A DNA stretch of 64,000 nt from Pelodera strongyloides (Eukaryota > Nematoda > Chromadorea > Rhabditida > Rhabditidae), in contig JAANDG010000540.1 in NCBI GenBank assembly GCA_036852015.1, positions 37,084 through 101,083 on the forward strand. The letters are read 5' to 3'. Position 1 is the stretch's first letter, and each line of letters starts with the position of its first letter. Shown piece by piece: positions 28,017-38,698 of this stretch. Below the pieces are notes generated by a model. The model made no database searches. It was not told the origin of the DNA and saw only the letters and a program-made list of their open reading frames with translations. Made by a program: the position numbers and the translations under genes.

Positions 28017-28419
28017 CCAGCCGTTCGAAGAGCCCTACGGGCTCTTCTCCGACTGGAGGAATCGGCCTTCGGCCGATTGTTACACACTGTTCAAACAAAA
28101 AATTCATTTACGTTTATGTGGAAACGTATAATTTGGTTCTGGACTTCAGCGTTTTTGCAAATCATGCAAATTTGCTATCGCACTTCTCTTCTCCTATAAT
28201 ATCTCCTATAATACCTCCACTTATAAGCTAGCATAGCTCAACAGGTAGAGCGTTGGACTGTTAATCGAGAGATTGTGTGCTGCTGTGGGTTCGAATCCCG
28301 CCAGCGGCAAAGATTTTGTATGTTCTCTTTCGATTGTGAATAGAAAATTTTCTTTATGAAAGGATTTCGTTATGTTCACACAAACAAAAAAGTAAACTCT
28401 TCTCCTTTATATAATAAGA
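28017..28419 (-). mobile_element. Helitron-like element carrying a tRNA-like sequence (copy 4)
   Basis: The minus-strand 5' end is TCTTATTATATAAAGGAGAA after A. The 3' end is the perfect hairpin GAAGAGCCCGTAGGGCTCTTC (28025-28045) followed a few bases later by CTGG and T. The hairpin sequence differs from that of the other copies although the 5' end is the same, so this is a subfamily. A tRNA-like sequence lies inside. Confidence 0.7.
28227..28309 (+). pseudogene. tRNA-like sequence, Asn(GTT)-like
   Basis: The D arm (AGCTCAACAGGTAGAGC) and T arm (GTGGGTTCGAATCCCGC) are good and the loop CTGTTAA would give anticodon GTT. The anticodon and acceptor stems have mismatches and the variable region is long. 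It is probably a pseudogene or SINE head. Confidence 0.5.
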
Positions 28420-29667
28420 TTTCCATACTTGGAAATAGTTTTAAATTTACACATACTATTAATATGTATGCTGTGGCATCACACTGATGATGACCCCTAC
28501 ACAGCATACGTTTCAAAAATCCCGTCTGTGACATTAGGGGTCGAAACGGGTTACCCAGTCATACTGGGTACTAGGTTACCAGTACTAATATTAATCCTTC
28601 TTTTCTCGCACTACAATTCTTAACATCATACTTTATATATACACTTCTTCCTTTTTTTTAGTCCCTACTATTGCTGTTCTTTCTTATTTTACTAGATTTA
28701 TGATTCCTTAATATTTCTTTTCAGTTGCGGGTAATACCGCAAAAAAAAATTTTTTCCGATATTTACTTCTTATTTTTTTTTGTCTATCATCTTTATTCAT
28801 TGGAGAGTTAGCTATTGAGAGTTAGAGTCAGAGCTACCTTGCGAAAACCCTGTCGAAAACCTTACAAACTGAAACTCTCGCCAGCCTAGTTTCGTCTTTC
28901 GCGGAGGCATATTATGTTACCGTGGAGTTCGATTTTCATAAAATGTGCAAGTGTTATTTGAGGTTATAGGATAGATTACGCCACGAGTTGAATATAGATA
29001 GTGTAACACAAAAACGCAAACATCACACCTTAATTTGACGGAAAGCTTATACGATATGGAATTTCTAACTGTGTGAAAACTGCACGATTAAAAGGAAGCG
29101 AGATTGTGAAAGCTCGTTGCGTCATAATGAGGCCATCGTAATGTTGAAGAAATAATAGAAAATCACAACATGTGCGTCGTAACCATTATTGATAATAAAT
29201 CACAGTATTTTATTAGTTTAGTAAATTTTGCAATCGAAAGCGAAGCCCACTAGTAACCCGCAGCCACAACAAAAAAAAATTGTGATCTACGTTTCAGGAG
29301 CAACATATATTTGGTGCTGTTTATGCATTAGCAGTCAGTCTCAAGATTGAGCAGCCCGATCAGCGTACCTCCTAGATAATATAAATTTGCATGTTCGCTT
29401 CATTTGCAAAATCTGAAACCTAATTTGAAACTTGGTGCGCACCTTTGTGGTGTAATAAATTATTATTATTATAAACAATTTGATAGAATTCAAAGGCTTT
29501 ATATTTATTAATTTTTTTCCCTATTATGCACTTGTGCCTTATTGTACTGAAATGTCTCAAAAACATAGTTTTGCATCATAGATGGAAAGTCTATTAATTT
29601 CGAATGGCTGAGGGTTCGTTTCTGAAATCTTTTTGCATATAGTTTCCCACAACTTCGTTCCTGGGTG

Positions 29668-29905
29668 CGCAGCGCGCCGCGTAGCCAGCCGCGCAAATTG
29701 GAGTGCGGGCGTAGCCAGCCGCGCAAATTGGAGTGCGGGCGTAGCCAGCCGCGTACCGCGCAGAGGGGCCCCGGCCAGCCGCGTAGTTTGCAGACTACGC
29801 GGCTGGGTGCGCGGTGCCTCGGGGGCTCTAGTCCTCAACCGCGCAGCGCACCTCCAGCCAACCGCGCGGGGAGCCCCCGGCCAGCCGCGCACCCAGCCGC
29901 GCAAT
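29668..29905. repeat. GC-rich tandem and palindromic repeats (CCAGCCGCG motif)
   Basis: A 30-base unit starting CGTAGCCAGCCGCGCAAATT occurs at 29680-29709 and 29710-29739 and in part again from 29740. A palindrome of CCAGCCGCGTAG and its complement lies at 29774-29805. Related pieces occur at 29879-29908 and 30138-30200. Confidence 0.75.
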
Positions 29906-29947
29906 TTCGTCTATACCCGCTGTCACCCAATATCCCTTTCCGAATAC

Positions 29948-30034
29948 GCGGTATAGCAGAGCGGTCTAAGGCGCTGGGCGCTGGTTCTAGAACATGATTA
30001 GTGAAAGTCGTAGGTTCGATTCCTGTTCGGTGCA
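29948..30034 (+). pseudogene. tRNA-Leu-like sequence (class II, degenerate)
   Basis: AGAGCGGTCTAAGGCGC is a leucine-type D arm and a long variable arm and a T arm (GTAGGTTCGATTCCTGTTC) follow. The anticodon stem cannot be folded cleanly. It lies between GC-rich repeats and is probably a pseudogene or SINE. Confidence 0.5.
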
Positions 30035-31264
30035 TTAGTCTTGCCGAATTTGTGGTAAAGTCTATCTGTCTATATATGTATGTCTGTGCTCTCCTTTTTA
30101 TTTTTGTCTGGGATGGCTAAGAGCGCAGGGGGGCACCGGCCAGCCGCGTAGGGGGCAAAAAGAAGGGGCGAGCGCCCCTGGCTGGGGGTGCGCTGCGCGG
30201 TTGGAGACCAGAGAACAAGCGAAGTCCACAACACCGCAGCCATATGAAAAAAACATTTGCGATGTACGTTTCCGTTGCAACATATATTGAGTGCTGATGC
30301 ATCATTACTACGATCTCAACGTCAATGTCCATCTAAAACGGCGAAACCAAAAACCATACAAAATGAATACTGTAAAATTGCACGTTCGCTTCTGAAATCT
30401 GAAGTCTAATTTGAAAATAGAATGAAAATTGCTGAGATGTTCAGTCACATAATGGCTCTGGAGCACCGGAGTCCACTAAATAAAGGCACATTGGGTATTG
30501 TTGGATACTTGGCACTGTACTTTTGGTTGATTGTATCTTTGTATTTTTGTATTTCTAATTTTTCTTTGCTTTGACAACGCCTCCCCTGTACACAAATTAG
30601 ACACCTAACTGTAATACCGTTTTATGCCCGCAGTTTCAGTTACAGTAGTCAAGTTTATTCTGATACCCAGAATAGACAAACATGCAAATTCGTCTTGAAT
30701 TGGTGCGTTTTCTCCAGCCGTCCAGCCCGCGGCCTCGAAAGGGAGCGTTCGTTCCATTGTGCGGGCCTCTTCTTATGGAGTCATGTTTCCGCTCCGGTCC
30801 TTGCTCCAGAACCTGCCCCTGCAGGCATTCTCCGCGCTCTCTTCAGGTTCTCCATGTGGAGACTGGTCTCTAAGTGGCTCTCCTCGTCAGGACCCTCTTA
30901 TTTATCCCTGATCTATCATCATGCCAAGCCACGATACAGGAAGACCCGTGGGGCATAAAAGGAACGAGCGCGCAAACTATGACAAATCGGGAGAATCCCG
31001 GGAAGAGGGGCGGGCCCGGGAGCGAAACATTGAAGCGTCTGACGGATTGAATTACCATAGCACATCAACAGTGTCGCGTTTAGAAATTCAGAAGAATGTT
31101 CCTGGTTCCAACAGGACGCTCTGGGTTTTGGCCCGGGACTTACACTCACGTTTATTGCATAGAGTTTTAATTTAAGTTTCCATGAAGGTCGTGTCCTTAT
31201 TTTCGTATCCTTTCATACTTGTGAATCTCTGCAAAGAGGTATCAACAAAGTAGCTTATGTATGA

Positions 31265-31695
31265 CCAGACGGCTACCGCCGCCTGGCGGCATTTACATTT
31301 AAAGCGAACTGCCAGCTCCTTTGGAAAATTTGCATATGATAAGCAAATCCTATGCATCCTATGCTAATTTTGCGCGATCGTCCACGGCTATCGCGCAAAA
31401 TTAGCATAGGATACTAGGATTTGCTTATCATATGCAAATTTTCCAAAGGAGCTGGCAGTTCGCTTTAAAGTATATGCTACGTAAACGATACTTCGAAGTG
31501 CGCATATTTATGTGAAACGTCTGAAGCGTATATTATATTCCAACGTTTGTGTTAAGAGATCATATTGCGCATATTTTGTAAATATTCAACAGATGCCTGC
31601 TTATACCAATGTCTAAAACGTGGAAAAACATCGTTGTGGTCGTAATCACAAATAAATTCACCCGGCCACAAACTCTTCCCCTTTATATAATAAGA
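31265..31695 (-). mobile_element. Helitron-like element (copy 5) with an inserted fold-back
   Basis: On the minus strand it starts TCTTATTATATAAAGGGGAA after A and ends in the CCAGGCGGCGGTAGCCGT hairpin region plus CTGG and T. The TTAA fold-back at 31299-31468 sits inside it and is therefore the younger insertion. Confidence 0.75.
31299..31468. mobile_element. Near-perfect palindromic TTAA element, AGCGAAxTGCCAGCTCC family (copy 1)
   Basis: TTAA, then AGCGAACTGCCAGCTCCTTT, and an almost perfect inverted copy ending TTAA. It is about 170 bases with virtually no loop. Related copies are at 43663-43820 and 57641-57811. Confidence 0.9.
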
Positions 31696-32560
31696 TGTTA
31701 TCTTACCCGCGTGTTCGAATACTCAAAGCTCTAGTTAGTTTTGGTTTCATATTTTTGACCGCCAACTTTTTCTTTTTGTTTGTCAAATCCAACGATCTTT
31801 AACCGTTGACCCATAGCGATCCCCTATGCCATTCAATTTCCCGTGGTGTATTCAAATTCGGCAACAATACGCGGCAAGGAGAGCGCAATAGATCGCCCGC
31901 GCGCGCACTTGAGTAACTAAATGAAAATGAGCGTCGTGTGTGCGGTCTCTGGTGCGCAAACGGCAAACCTTTGAGTTGGAATTTGGGATTGACTAGCCCC
32001 TACGTCATTATAGCTTCTAGGTGGCCCACACTAGCCCAGTTTTTCATTTTGCTTATGCGAAATTGTTACTGTAGCTAACATATTTTAAAATTTACTCGAA
32101 CTCAAATATACATGCTACTCTGTTCTTCTTCTGCACTTTTCCAGCGAAACAAAAATAAATCCCGCGTTTCCTGGCAGGCTAACACCCAAGCCCAAGCAAT
32201 AAGAAAAGTCGCATGTTTCCTGATAGATTAGCCAATCATGTCCCGCAATTAAAAATTAGGCAGGGCCTTGTGTTAGCGGCAAGGCCCCTGATCAGCGCTC
32301 GCAATAAGGACGGAATCCCGCGTTTCCCGCTTGTTTGGGAGGAAAAGTGGGATCACGATTACCGCTAAACTGCGAATGAAGAACACAGCAAGCTTGTTGT
32401 CGGCTTCAATACCTATGCCGGCCAATGCATATTATTGTTTTCCTAGCAGCATATTCTTGAAAATCTTGTGTTCGATAACTTCTACAAATCTATTTTCTTA
32501 CATTTTCAAAAACTCAAAACCTTTTTTATTTATTCATTTTTTTTTAAATTATATTTTCAG

Positions 32561-34290
32561 GGGTTTAGGCGTTTGGGCCCGGAACGCCGACTTTTCGAGC
32601 TATTTTACATATAAAGAAAATAATGTTCTGGAGACTTGTAATTGTGTACTTGCCAGTATTTTTGTGGACGATACGAGCGAAAACACATACGCTAGGTACG
32701 TAAATAAACTACTAAATTTATACTTATTACCTGCGAAATTCTCGGAAATGCACACTTATTTCGCGGTAGAAAAACTAGCTTTGCTTATTCTTGCTTACAA
32801 ACTCTACTGCATGATTGTCAACTGTCGATATCACGGATTCACATAAATAATCAATAAAAAAATCAATAAATATTATATCTTGCCTGGTCTCTCTTCAGCG
32901 CCAATGTTCTCTGAGTGTTCTGACACTGTCGGATGTCTCCCACCCGCCGTATGCAAATTTAACATATGTTTACCTTCGGAGCCACCAACACCGTAAGGAT
33001 TAATATTTAAAAAAAACTAACAATAGGCCCGCGCAGCGCGCACTTTGCACTATTTCCTGGTACAAATATCAACAATAAAACCACTCAAAGCGAAATACCG
33101 GCCGGTTTTTGAAACGTACCATTGACAACTGAAATTCTTACGTATTTATGCTAATTTGCTCGAATTTAGCTCGATTTTTTATTCTAATTTATGTTCATTT
33201 GCATATGCTAAGAAAGCAGGTTTCCATGATGCGCTTCAAAAACCGGCCGGTATTTCGCTTTAAAAATGGAGACACACGAGAATTACGCTGCGTTCTTTTG
33301 AGAGCCGATGGTGTAACTGCTTTGGAACATTTCAGGCTAACTTACATTCAACTTAGGTTAGCCTCACAGGATTAAGTCTTGCAATGCAATGTACAAGTAA
33401 TTGATTAAATTTTTATTAAATATTTTAGGGTCTACGCGTCAAAACCAAACCAACAACTTTCTTTTAATTCACAAAAAGCTGCGGGCATTCTCTCGCAAGC
33501 GCTGGCTCAAGTTGTGAGTTCTCTCTATACTTATGAATGTTCCTTTTGGTGCTGACTACGCACAAAAGGTCACACTAGCAGCATGTACTTCAGTACGTAA
33601 ATGCTTCACAAACCACGTGCCACATCCGTTTAAAATTCAAGCACTTGCAGCCGTCCAAGACAGCCCAGGAGGCGGCACTCCAGGCCGAGATAGAGAAGGC
33701 GCTGCAGACCCCGCTCAATAAGATTCAATTCTCACAACTGGCTAGAAACCTTACCAAGGTTGGCACGTTTCATGCTCAGCACTCACATTTTTCTGAAAGA
33801 TTTTTCTCACCTATTTGATCATGTAGAAAAATTGTCCAGATTTCGTTGCATATAAAAGTCCTGTGCACCAGAGGAGTCTCATAGCAAAATACATCTAGTG
33901 AGTGTGTCGGTTATGCACATATTTTAAGCAGACACTTTGAAAGTCAATATGTATTACATAGTATCGCTGTAAGTCATACTTAAATCTTGCATTTTTTTGA
34001 GTAATTGCTCTTCTGGTAACCATAGGCCGTATTCACCACTCAATTCCCCATAGGGAATTCCCCGACTTTTTCTCTGCGTCTCTCACATTAGAATGCTATT
34101 TTCTCTCCCCCAGGGACTATTTCCCCGAGGGAATTGGAGTGGTGAATATGGCCATTTCTCTGTTTAGGGCCACGTGGATGATGACCAACTGCAAGCTGTT
34201 TTGAACCAAGTTCTAGGTGCAGTCAATGATAGAAATCATCAAGGAGCAGTAGCACAAGCGACTGCCAATGCACATAGAAGTCGGTTGTAA
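32561..34290 (+). CDS. Unrecognised protein, 3' exons only
   Basis: Four exons join in phase: 32561-32695, 33429-33513, 33651-33758 and 34168-34290 (TAA). The last three read YASKPNQQLSFNSQKAAGIL, KTAQEAALQAEIEKALQTPL, NKIQFSQLARNLTK and DDDQLQAVLNQVLGAV, a helical, Gln/Ala-rich protein. The first exon (LGVWARNADFSSYFTYKENN, ends AG|GTACGT) is less sure, but its phase fits the next acceptor. The start codon was not found; an upstream ATG at 32331 is in frame with the first exon. I do not recognise a family. The donor after exon 3 (GTTGGC) is unusual but resembles GTTGGT donors in the BiP and reductase genes. The last intron contains a fold-back element and a TATA box. Confidence 0.5.
33085..33264. 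mobile_element. AGCGAAATACCGGCC-family fold-back (copy 1)
   Basis: AAGCGAAATACCGGCCGGTT at the left matches AACCGGCCGGTATTTCGCTT at the right, ending TTAA. The left TTAA has decayed to CTCA. It lies in an intron of the unrecognised gene. Confidence 0.8.
33851..33857 (+). promoter_or_regulatory. TATA box inside an intron, candidate promoter of the third EB gene
   Basis: TATAAAA lies about 100 bases before an ATG (33949) that gives MYYIVSL up to a GTAAGT donor at 33969. Spacing resembles paralogue 1. The phase does not fit the next EB exon directly, so a micro-exon or another start would be needed. Confidence 0.35.
34024..34153. mobile_element. GGCCGTATTCACCA-family fold-back (copy 1)
   Basis: AGGCCGTATTCACCACTCAA at the left is mirrored by TTGGAGTGGTGAATATGGCC at the right. 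It is 130 bases, in the last intron of the unrecognised gene, ending about 14 bases before the acceptor. Confidence 0.85.
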
Positions 34291-34313
34291 CCTGATAATT
34301 ACACTTAGACTCT

Positions 34314-34490
34314 TTAAAGCGAAATACCGGCCGGTTTTTAAAACACATCGTGGACAACTGAATTCTTACTTATGATAATTTGCTCGAATCTGGCTAGATT
34401 TTTTTATTCAAATTTATGTTTATTTGCATAGGCTGCATAAGAATGCGGGTGTACTCGATGTGTTTCAAAAACCGGCTGGTATTTCGCTTA
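34314..34490. mobile_element. AGCGAAATACCGGCC-family fold-back (copy 2)
   Basis: It starts TTAAAGCGAAATACCGGCCG and its right arm ends AACCGGCTGGTATTTCGCTT; the right TTAA has decayed. It lies between the unrecognised gene and the third EB gene. Confidence 0.8.
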
Positions 34491-34692
34491 CAGCCGTGAC
34501 AGACGATGAACTAACAACATAAGACGAGATAAATACTCAGGAAAAAAATCAATAGTTTGTTATAAAGAACAATCTTTTTGACTACGCTCGTATTTTCTCT
34601 CAAAGACTCCTATTTTTTTCGAAAATTAGCAGATTTTTCCATTACACAAAAAAAGTGTTTTACCATTTGGTTTTTAAAAGTTTACCGTTCAG

Positions 34693-36391
34693 TTGCTCAA
34701 CAATCGCAACTGCCCATGATGGCGTCGCTGATGCCGCAAGTAATCCATACTGTTCGGGTTACCGCTGCGCTGCCCGGCCCCTTGCCAGCAACCGTAGCAG
34801 TGCCTCAACCCCGACCGGCACCCACGCTGGCACCTCGGCCACCTCCAGTGCCCGTTATGCCTGCGACTCCGCTAATGCCGGTGTGTTTTGACATAAAATA
34901 TAACGTTTAGTTTTATGTGTAACTTTCGTTCATTTTTCAGTCTACTTTGCTAGCCCATCTAGCGACATGTTGTCTCGCTCTAGGTGTGCGTTACGCAGTT
35001 ATATTAGTGTTTGTAAGTTTGTATGATGTGGTACGTAGCCATAATCATAATAATGATTCCGGTTATGCTTCATTTCTTCTTTTAACCGACATACAGTACG
35101 TGGTAGTGTAAAAAGCGTCAACCGCCATTTATTAATACATTTCAAGTATAAAATTCGACTTCAGGTCGCTGCTGCATGTCGACCACTTTGTGTGGGAAGT
35201 GCCAGGTGAACTAAATCTTAATAAATTATATCTCTTTCTTCTCTACTTCTCCCGCTGTCTCCCCATCTCTCTCTAAATGACCCAGCCGGTTCTTCTCCAC
35301 TGTTAGGTCCATGGTGCTTTTGTTCAACGTGAAACTCCGCGGACCTGTGGCATACCTGTGACCTGAGGAGCGTACCTGTGGAGGAACGCCATCCTAGCTA
35401 GAATTGGTGCGCCGCGCCACTGTAGCGGGCCCTTTTTTGTGAGGGTCCGTGGCAGCGGCGCGGAGTTTTCAACGTGTAGTGAAGCCTATATGCATACACA
35501 AAATATGCTTATGCACCATAAAATTTTGTGTATTCCTTGTTCAGATGTGTTGCCAGCCGTTGTCTCTGTCCGCAACCTACGATTGTCTATTCGGTTGCAT
35601 ATGGATGTTCACTCTCTGCCTCCGCACCACCGAATGTGGCAACACATGTTAGTTCATCGGGGAAGATGTTTGATTTATCTTTTTTAGTGGATATCCTTTA
35701 TCTTAGCGAGTGTATGTGTGTGTCAGTACGCATGCCGGTACGTGTGGGGCTTGCGATATGTGTGTGTATGTATGTGTGTGTCTGTTTATGTGTATGTGTG
35801 CGTCCGAGTGTGTGCGTCTGAGTTAGTGCGTCTGTGTGTGTGTGCGTCTGTGTGTGTGCGTCTGGGCGTCTGCTGGGTGTACGAGTGTTTCATAACTTAC
35901 CTATTAATTCCAGATCCTACATCCCAACCCGGGAATCCCCAGCTACCAGTCAGCTTCACTCGTTTCTGTGGTCCCAATTCATGCTCATAATCCCTCGGTA
36001 ACTCAGTTACCACCGCCACCGCAGGTAAGGGCTTACTTATCAACTGAATACAAAATAACATCGTTCGTTTTAAATTAGCAGTCCTCTCACATATGAATCA
36101 TATTTCTCTACAGTAAGCAATTAATAACGCAACATAAACCGTTTTCAGGCAGTCCCCGGTGAACCTTGTACCAAGGCTGGTACCGAGTGTACCGGTGGTT
36201 CTATTTGTTCCAATGGCGCATGTCAGTGTCCACCCGATCTACTACAAGAGGGAAAGGTTTGCGTGTCCAGGACTGTCCTTCACACTTATCCTCCAGTTGC
36301 AGCACCTGTCCCTCAAGGTTATCCAGCTGCGGGAGCACCACCGGGGCTTGGCTATAGGCCAAATAGGAATAAGAGAATTAACAAGGACTGA
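34693..36391 (+). CDS. EB-module protein, diverged paralogue 3 (first exon unresolved)
   Basis: Five exons join in phase: 34693-34880, 35165-35205, 35545-35647, 35914-36024, 36149-36391. Order and phases follow paralogues 1 and 2: a Pro-rich exon (VPQPRPAPTLAPRPPPVPVM), a CRPLCVGSARC segment, a CLCPQPTIVYS segment equivalent to CRCAQPEVVYS, a spacer exon, then one EB-like module (GEPCTKAGTECTGGSICSNG, ACQCPPDLLQEGKVCVSRT). Instead of a second module it ends in a Pro/Gly/basic tail (YRPNRNKRINKD). A second frame is also open through the first three exons and is Cys-rich, but homology to the paralogues fixes the frame used here. The signal-peptide exon was not identified with confidence. Confidence 0.75.
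35705..35880 (+). repeat. (TG)n-rich run in an intron of EB paralogue 3
   Basis: Imperfect GTGTGTATGTGTGTGTCTG sequence over about 170 bases. Confidence 0.85.
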
Positions 36392-36512
36392 GTTACCGTA
36401 GTCCGTAGTACTAAGCCCAAAGGATAGTTCCCATTAGCTCTGTTGATATTGGTTTTAATGCTTCTCCACGAGGTGTCACAAAAACGTTACATGTAATACG
36501 TAATCGTTGACC

Positions 36513-36985
36513 TTAAAGGGATAGGTTCATCTCAAATCACCCCTCCTTTTATTGTTTTTATTTATAATAGCACAAATATCATTCACAATGAAAATTAAAT
36601 CAATCACAGAACAGTAAGCCTCGCAGAAGAAGCTTCCTTTATTGGAAGCTAGTTGATCGGAAGCCAAAATCTAAACTTAAAAACTAATACCGTACACAGC
36701 TCTCACGGGCTAATGGCAATTAGCCAAGAGCGAATTAAATGATACCCACACCGTGGAATAATTGATCTGCCGAGTGTAGTTTGTAGCTTCCGCGAGATCT
36801 GTGTACGGTATTAGTTTTTGCGTTTAGATTTTGGCTTCCGATCAACTAGCTTCCAATAACGGAAGCTTCTTCTGCGAGGCATATTGTTTTGTGATTGATT
36901 TATTTTTCATTGTGAATGATATTTGTACTATTATCAATAAAAGCAATAAAAAGAGAGGTGATTTGAGATGAACCTATCCCTTTAA
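36513..36985. mobile_element. TTAA-flanked fold-back element (AGGGATAGGTTCATC ends)
   Basis: TTAAAGGGATAGGTTCATCT at the left is mirrored by AGATGAACCTATCCCTTTAA at the right, with arms of roughly 200 bases. Its right TTAA (36982-36985) is also the left TTAA of the next element. Confidence 0.9.
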
Positions 36986-37508
36986 AGGGACAGGCCCACC
37001 GATATAAACCTATATTTATTATTTGTTCATAATTCATAAAAAGGGTAATTATTATAGTATATACAAACTAAATAGTATTAAGTTTTACCATGGGGAAGTT
37101 TTTCCGGTGAGGTTTCCTTACGGAAGGTACCGTAGACAAGCCTTGGGTGAAAGAAAGTTAAAACATTTTTAAGGCAGTTAAAACCTCCCCATAGTACCGT
37201 AGTTGTTTGCTTATATTAGTCCTGCGACGAAACACGAGAGAGTATGCTGAATAAAGAGGCACCAGCCTAAGAAGACACATATGCACATGAGAGTGCAGAC
37301 AACGAGGCAAACCAAGACGAACAAAAAATGCATACACCTTTAAACAAAGACGGCTCTACGGTACCTTCCGTAAGGAAAGCTCACCGGAAAAACTTCCCCG
37401 TGGTAAAACTGAATAATATTTAGTCTGTATATATTTTAATAAATACTCTTTTATGAATTATGAACAAATAATAAATATAGGTTTATTTCGGTGGGCTTGA
37501 CCCTTTAA
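36982..37508. mobile_element. TTAA-flanked fold-back element, AGGGACAGGCCC family (copy 3)
   Basis: It starts TTAAAGGGACAGGCCCACCG and ends with CGGTGGGCTTGACCCTTTAA. It abuts the previous element through a single shared TTAA. Inner arms include GGTACCTTCCGTAAGGAAAG-like sequence that pairs across the loop. Confidence 0.9.
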
Positions 37509-38164
37509 GGACCACAAAAAAGCACATAACCTTTGGCCTTCAGGCAGCAATAAGCATGCGCATTAGTGATCCTTGTGATACTTGGAAAAATCTTTTTTTG
37601 GAGAACAAAACGAGCCGATCATAGTTATTTATAAGATAATAATATAAGTGAAGCAGTGACGGTTCACAAGCATCACAAGTCCGTAGTGCGGCAAATTATT
37701 TCTAGAATAATCTAGTGTCTCAGAAATACTACGATAAACCCAAAGTTATCATCTCATTAGTCAGCATTAAGAAATTCAGTATTAAAATATTACAGGTTCA
37801 GTACGAGCTTTCCATATGTGATTTTTTCAGTCATATAAACCACACTTAATTTATATTATTTATAGTGCGCAGGAAGTTATGTCTTAATTGCCTATAGGCA
37901 AAACTTCGAATGTTGTCAACGTTCAATATCATTACTACCATCATAATTACCCCATCTATTCTAATAATACTATTTATTATACGTACGAAGTATCCAAGTT
38001 CTAAGTAAACTACCATCGTAAGTAGTAAGTACCATCGTGTCGTGACGGTCAGTTACAGTAGTATGGTAATAACAAGTACCGTGTACTAGCCTTACATTGC
38101 AATAACCACGCAATTTGTTGTTTTTCAGCGAATAAAATGTTTCTACCACTTCATTTAAATGATA

Positions 38165-38614
38165 TTAAAGGGTCAGGCCCACCGTTTTGAACCCATATTT
38201 ATTATTTGTTCATAATTTTTGTAAAGGGTGTTTATTATAAAATATACACACTGAGTTTGAGCTGGCTTTACCATCACGAAGCTTTTCACGTTCGCTTTCC
38301 TTACAGAGTATACAGTATGGAAAGCAATTGCACCCTTATTTCCTTGTTGTGCGTGTCCCGAGGGTAGCCGACTGTATAGCCAGGCTCATAGGGACAGAAA
38401 AAAGAGCGATTTGCCCCCGGGACACGCACAATAAGGAAATAAGGGTGCAATTGCTTTTCCATACTGTATACTCTGTAAGGAAAACTTACGTGAAAAGCTT
38501 TGCAATGGTGAAGCCAGTTCAAACACAGTGTGTATATTTTATAACAAACACCCTTTACAAAAATTATGAACAAATAATAAATATAGGTTTATATCGGTGG
38601 GCCTGACCCTTTAA
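38165..38614. mobile_element. TTAA-flanked fold-back element, AGGGTCAGGCCC family (copy 4)
   Basis: TTAAAGGGTCAGGCCCACCG at the left, CGGTGGGCCTGACCCTTTAA at the right. The inner arms share AATTGCACCCTTATTTCCTT with the element at 21994-22444. The outer arms share ATTATTTGTTCATAATT with 36982-37508. Confidence 0.9.
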
Positions 38615-38698
38615 GGCAACAATTGTTCTAAAAGAGTTGATCTCACTAGGGAAAATTGGCCCGTGCGCGGCCTACATTGGACCCCCAGAGATGAGCCG

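Larger units (their letters stand above)
27873..32560. other. Gene-poor region with Helitron-like, tRNA-like and GC-rich repeats
   Basis: No exon chain was supported. 30690-31175 is GC-richer and open in several frames at once, with no recognisable product. The frame starting at 32331 runs into the exon proposed at 32561, so an upstream exon of that gene may lie there. Confidence 0.45.

Noticed and set aside
30690..31175. GC-rich stretch open in three frames, one Cys-rich; considered as a fourth EB gene
   Set aside because: No EB cysteine spacing and no consistent exon phases; the resemblance to EB exons is limited to a few bases around an acceptor-like site.
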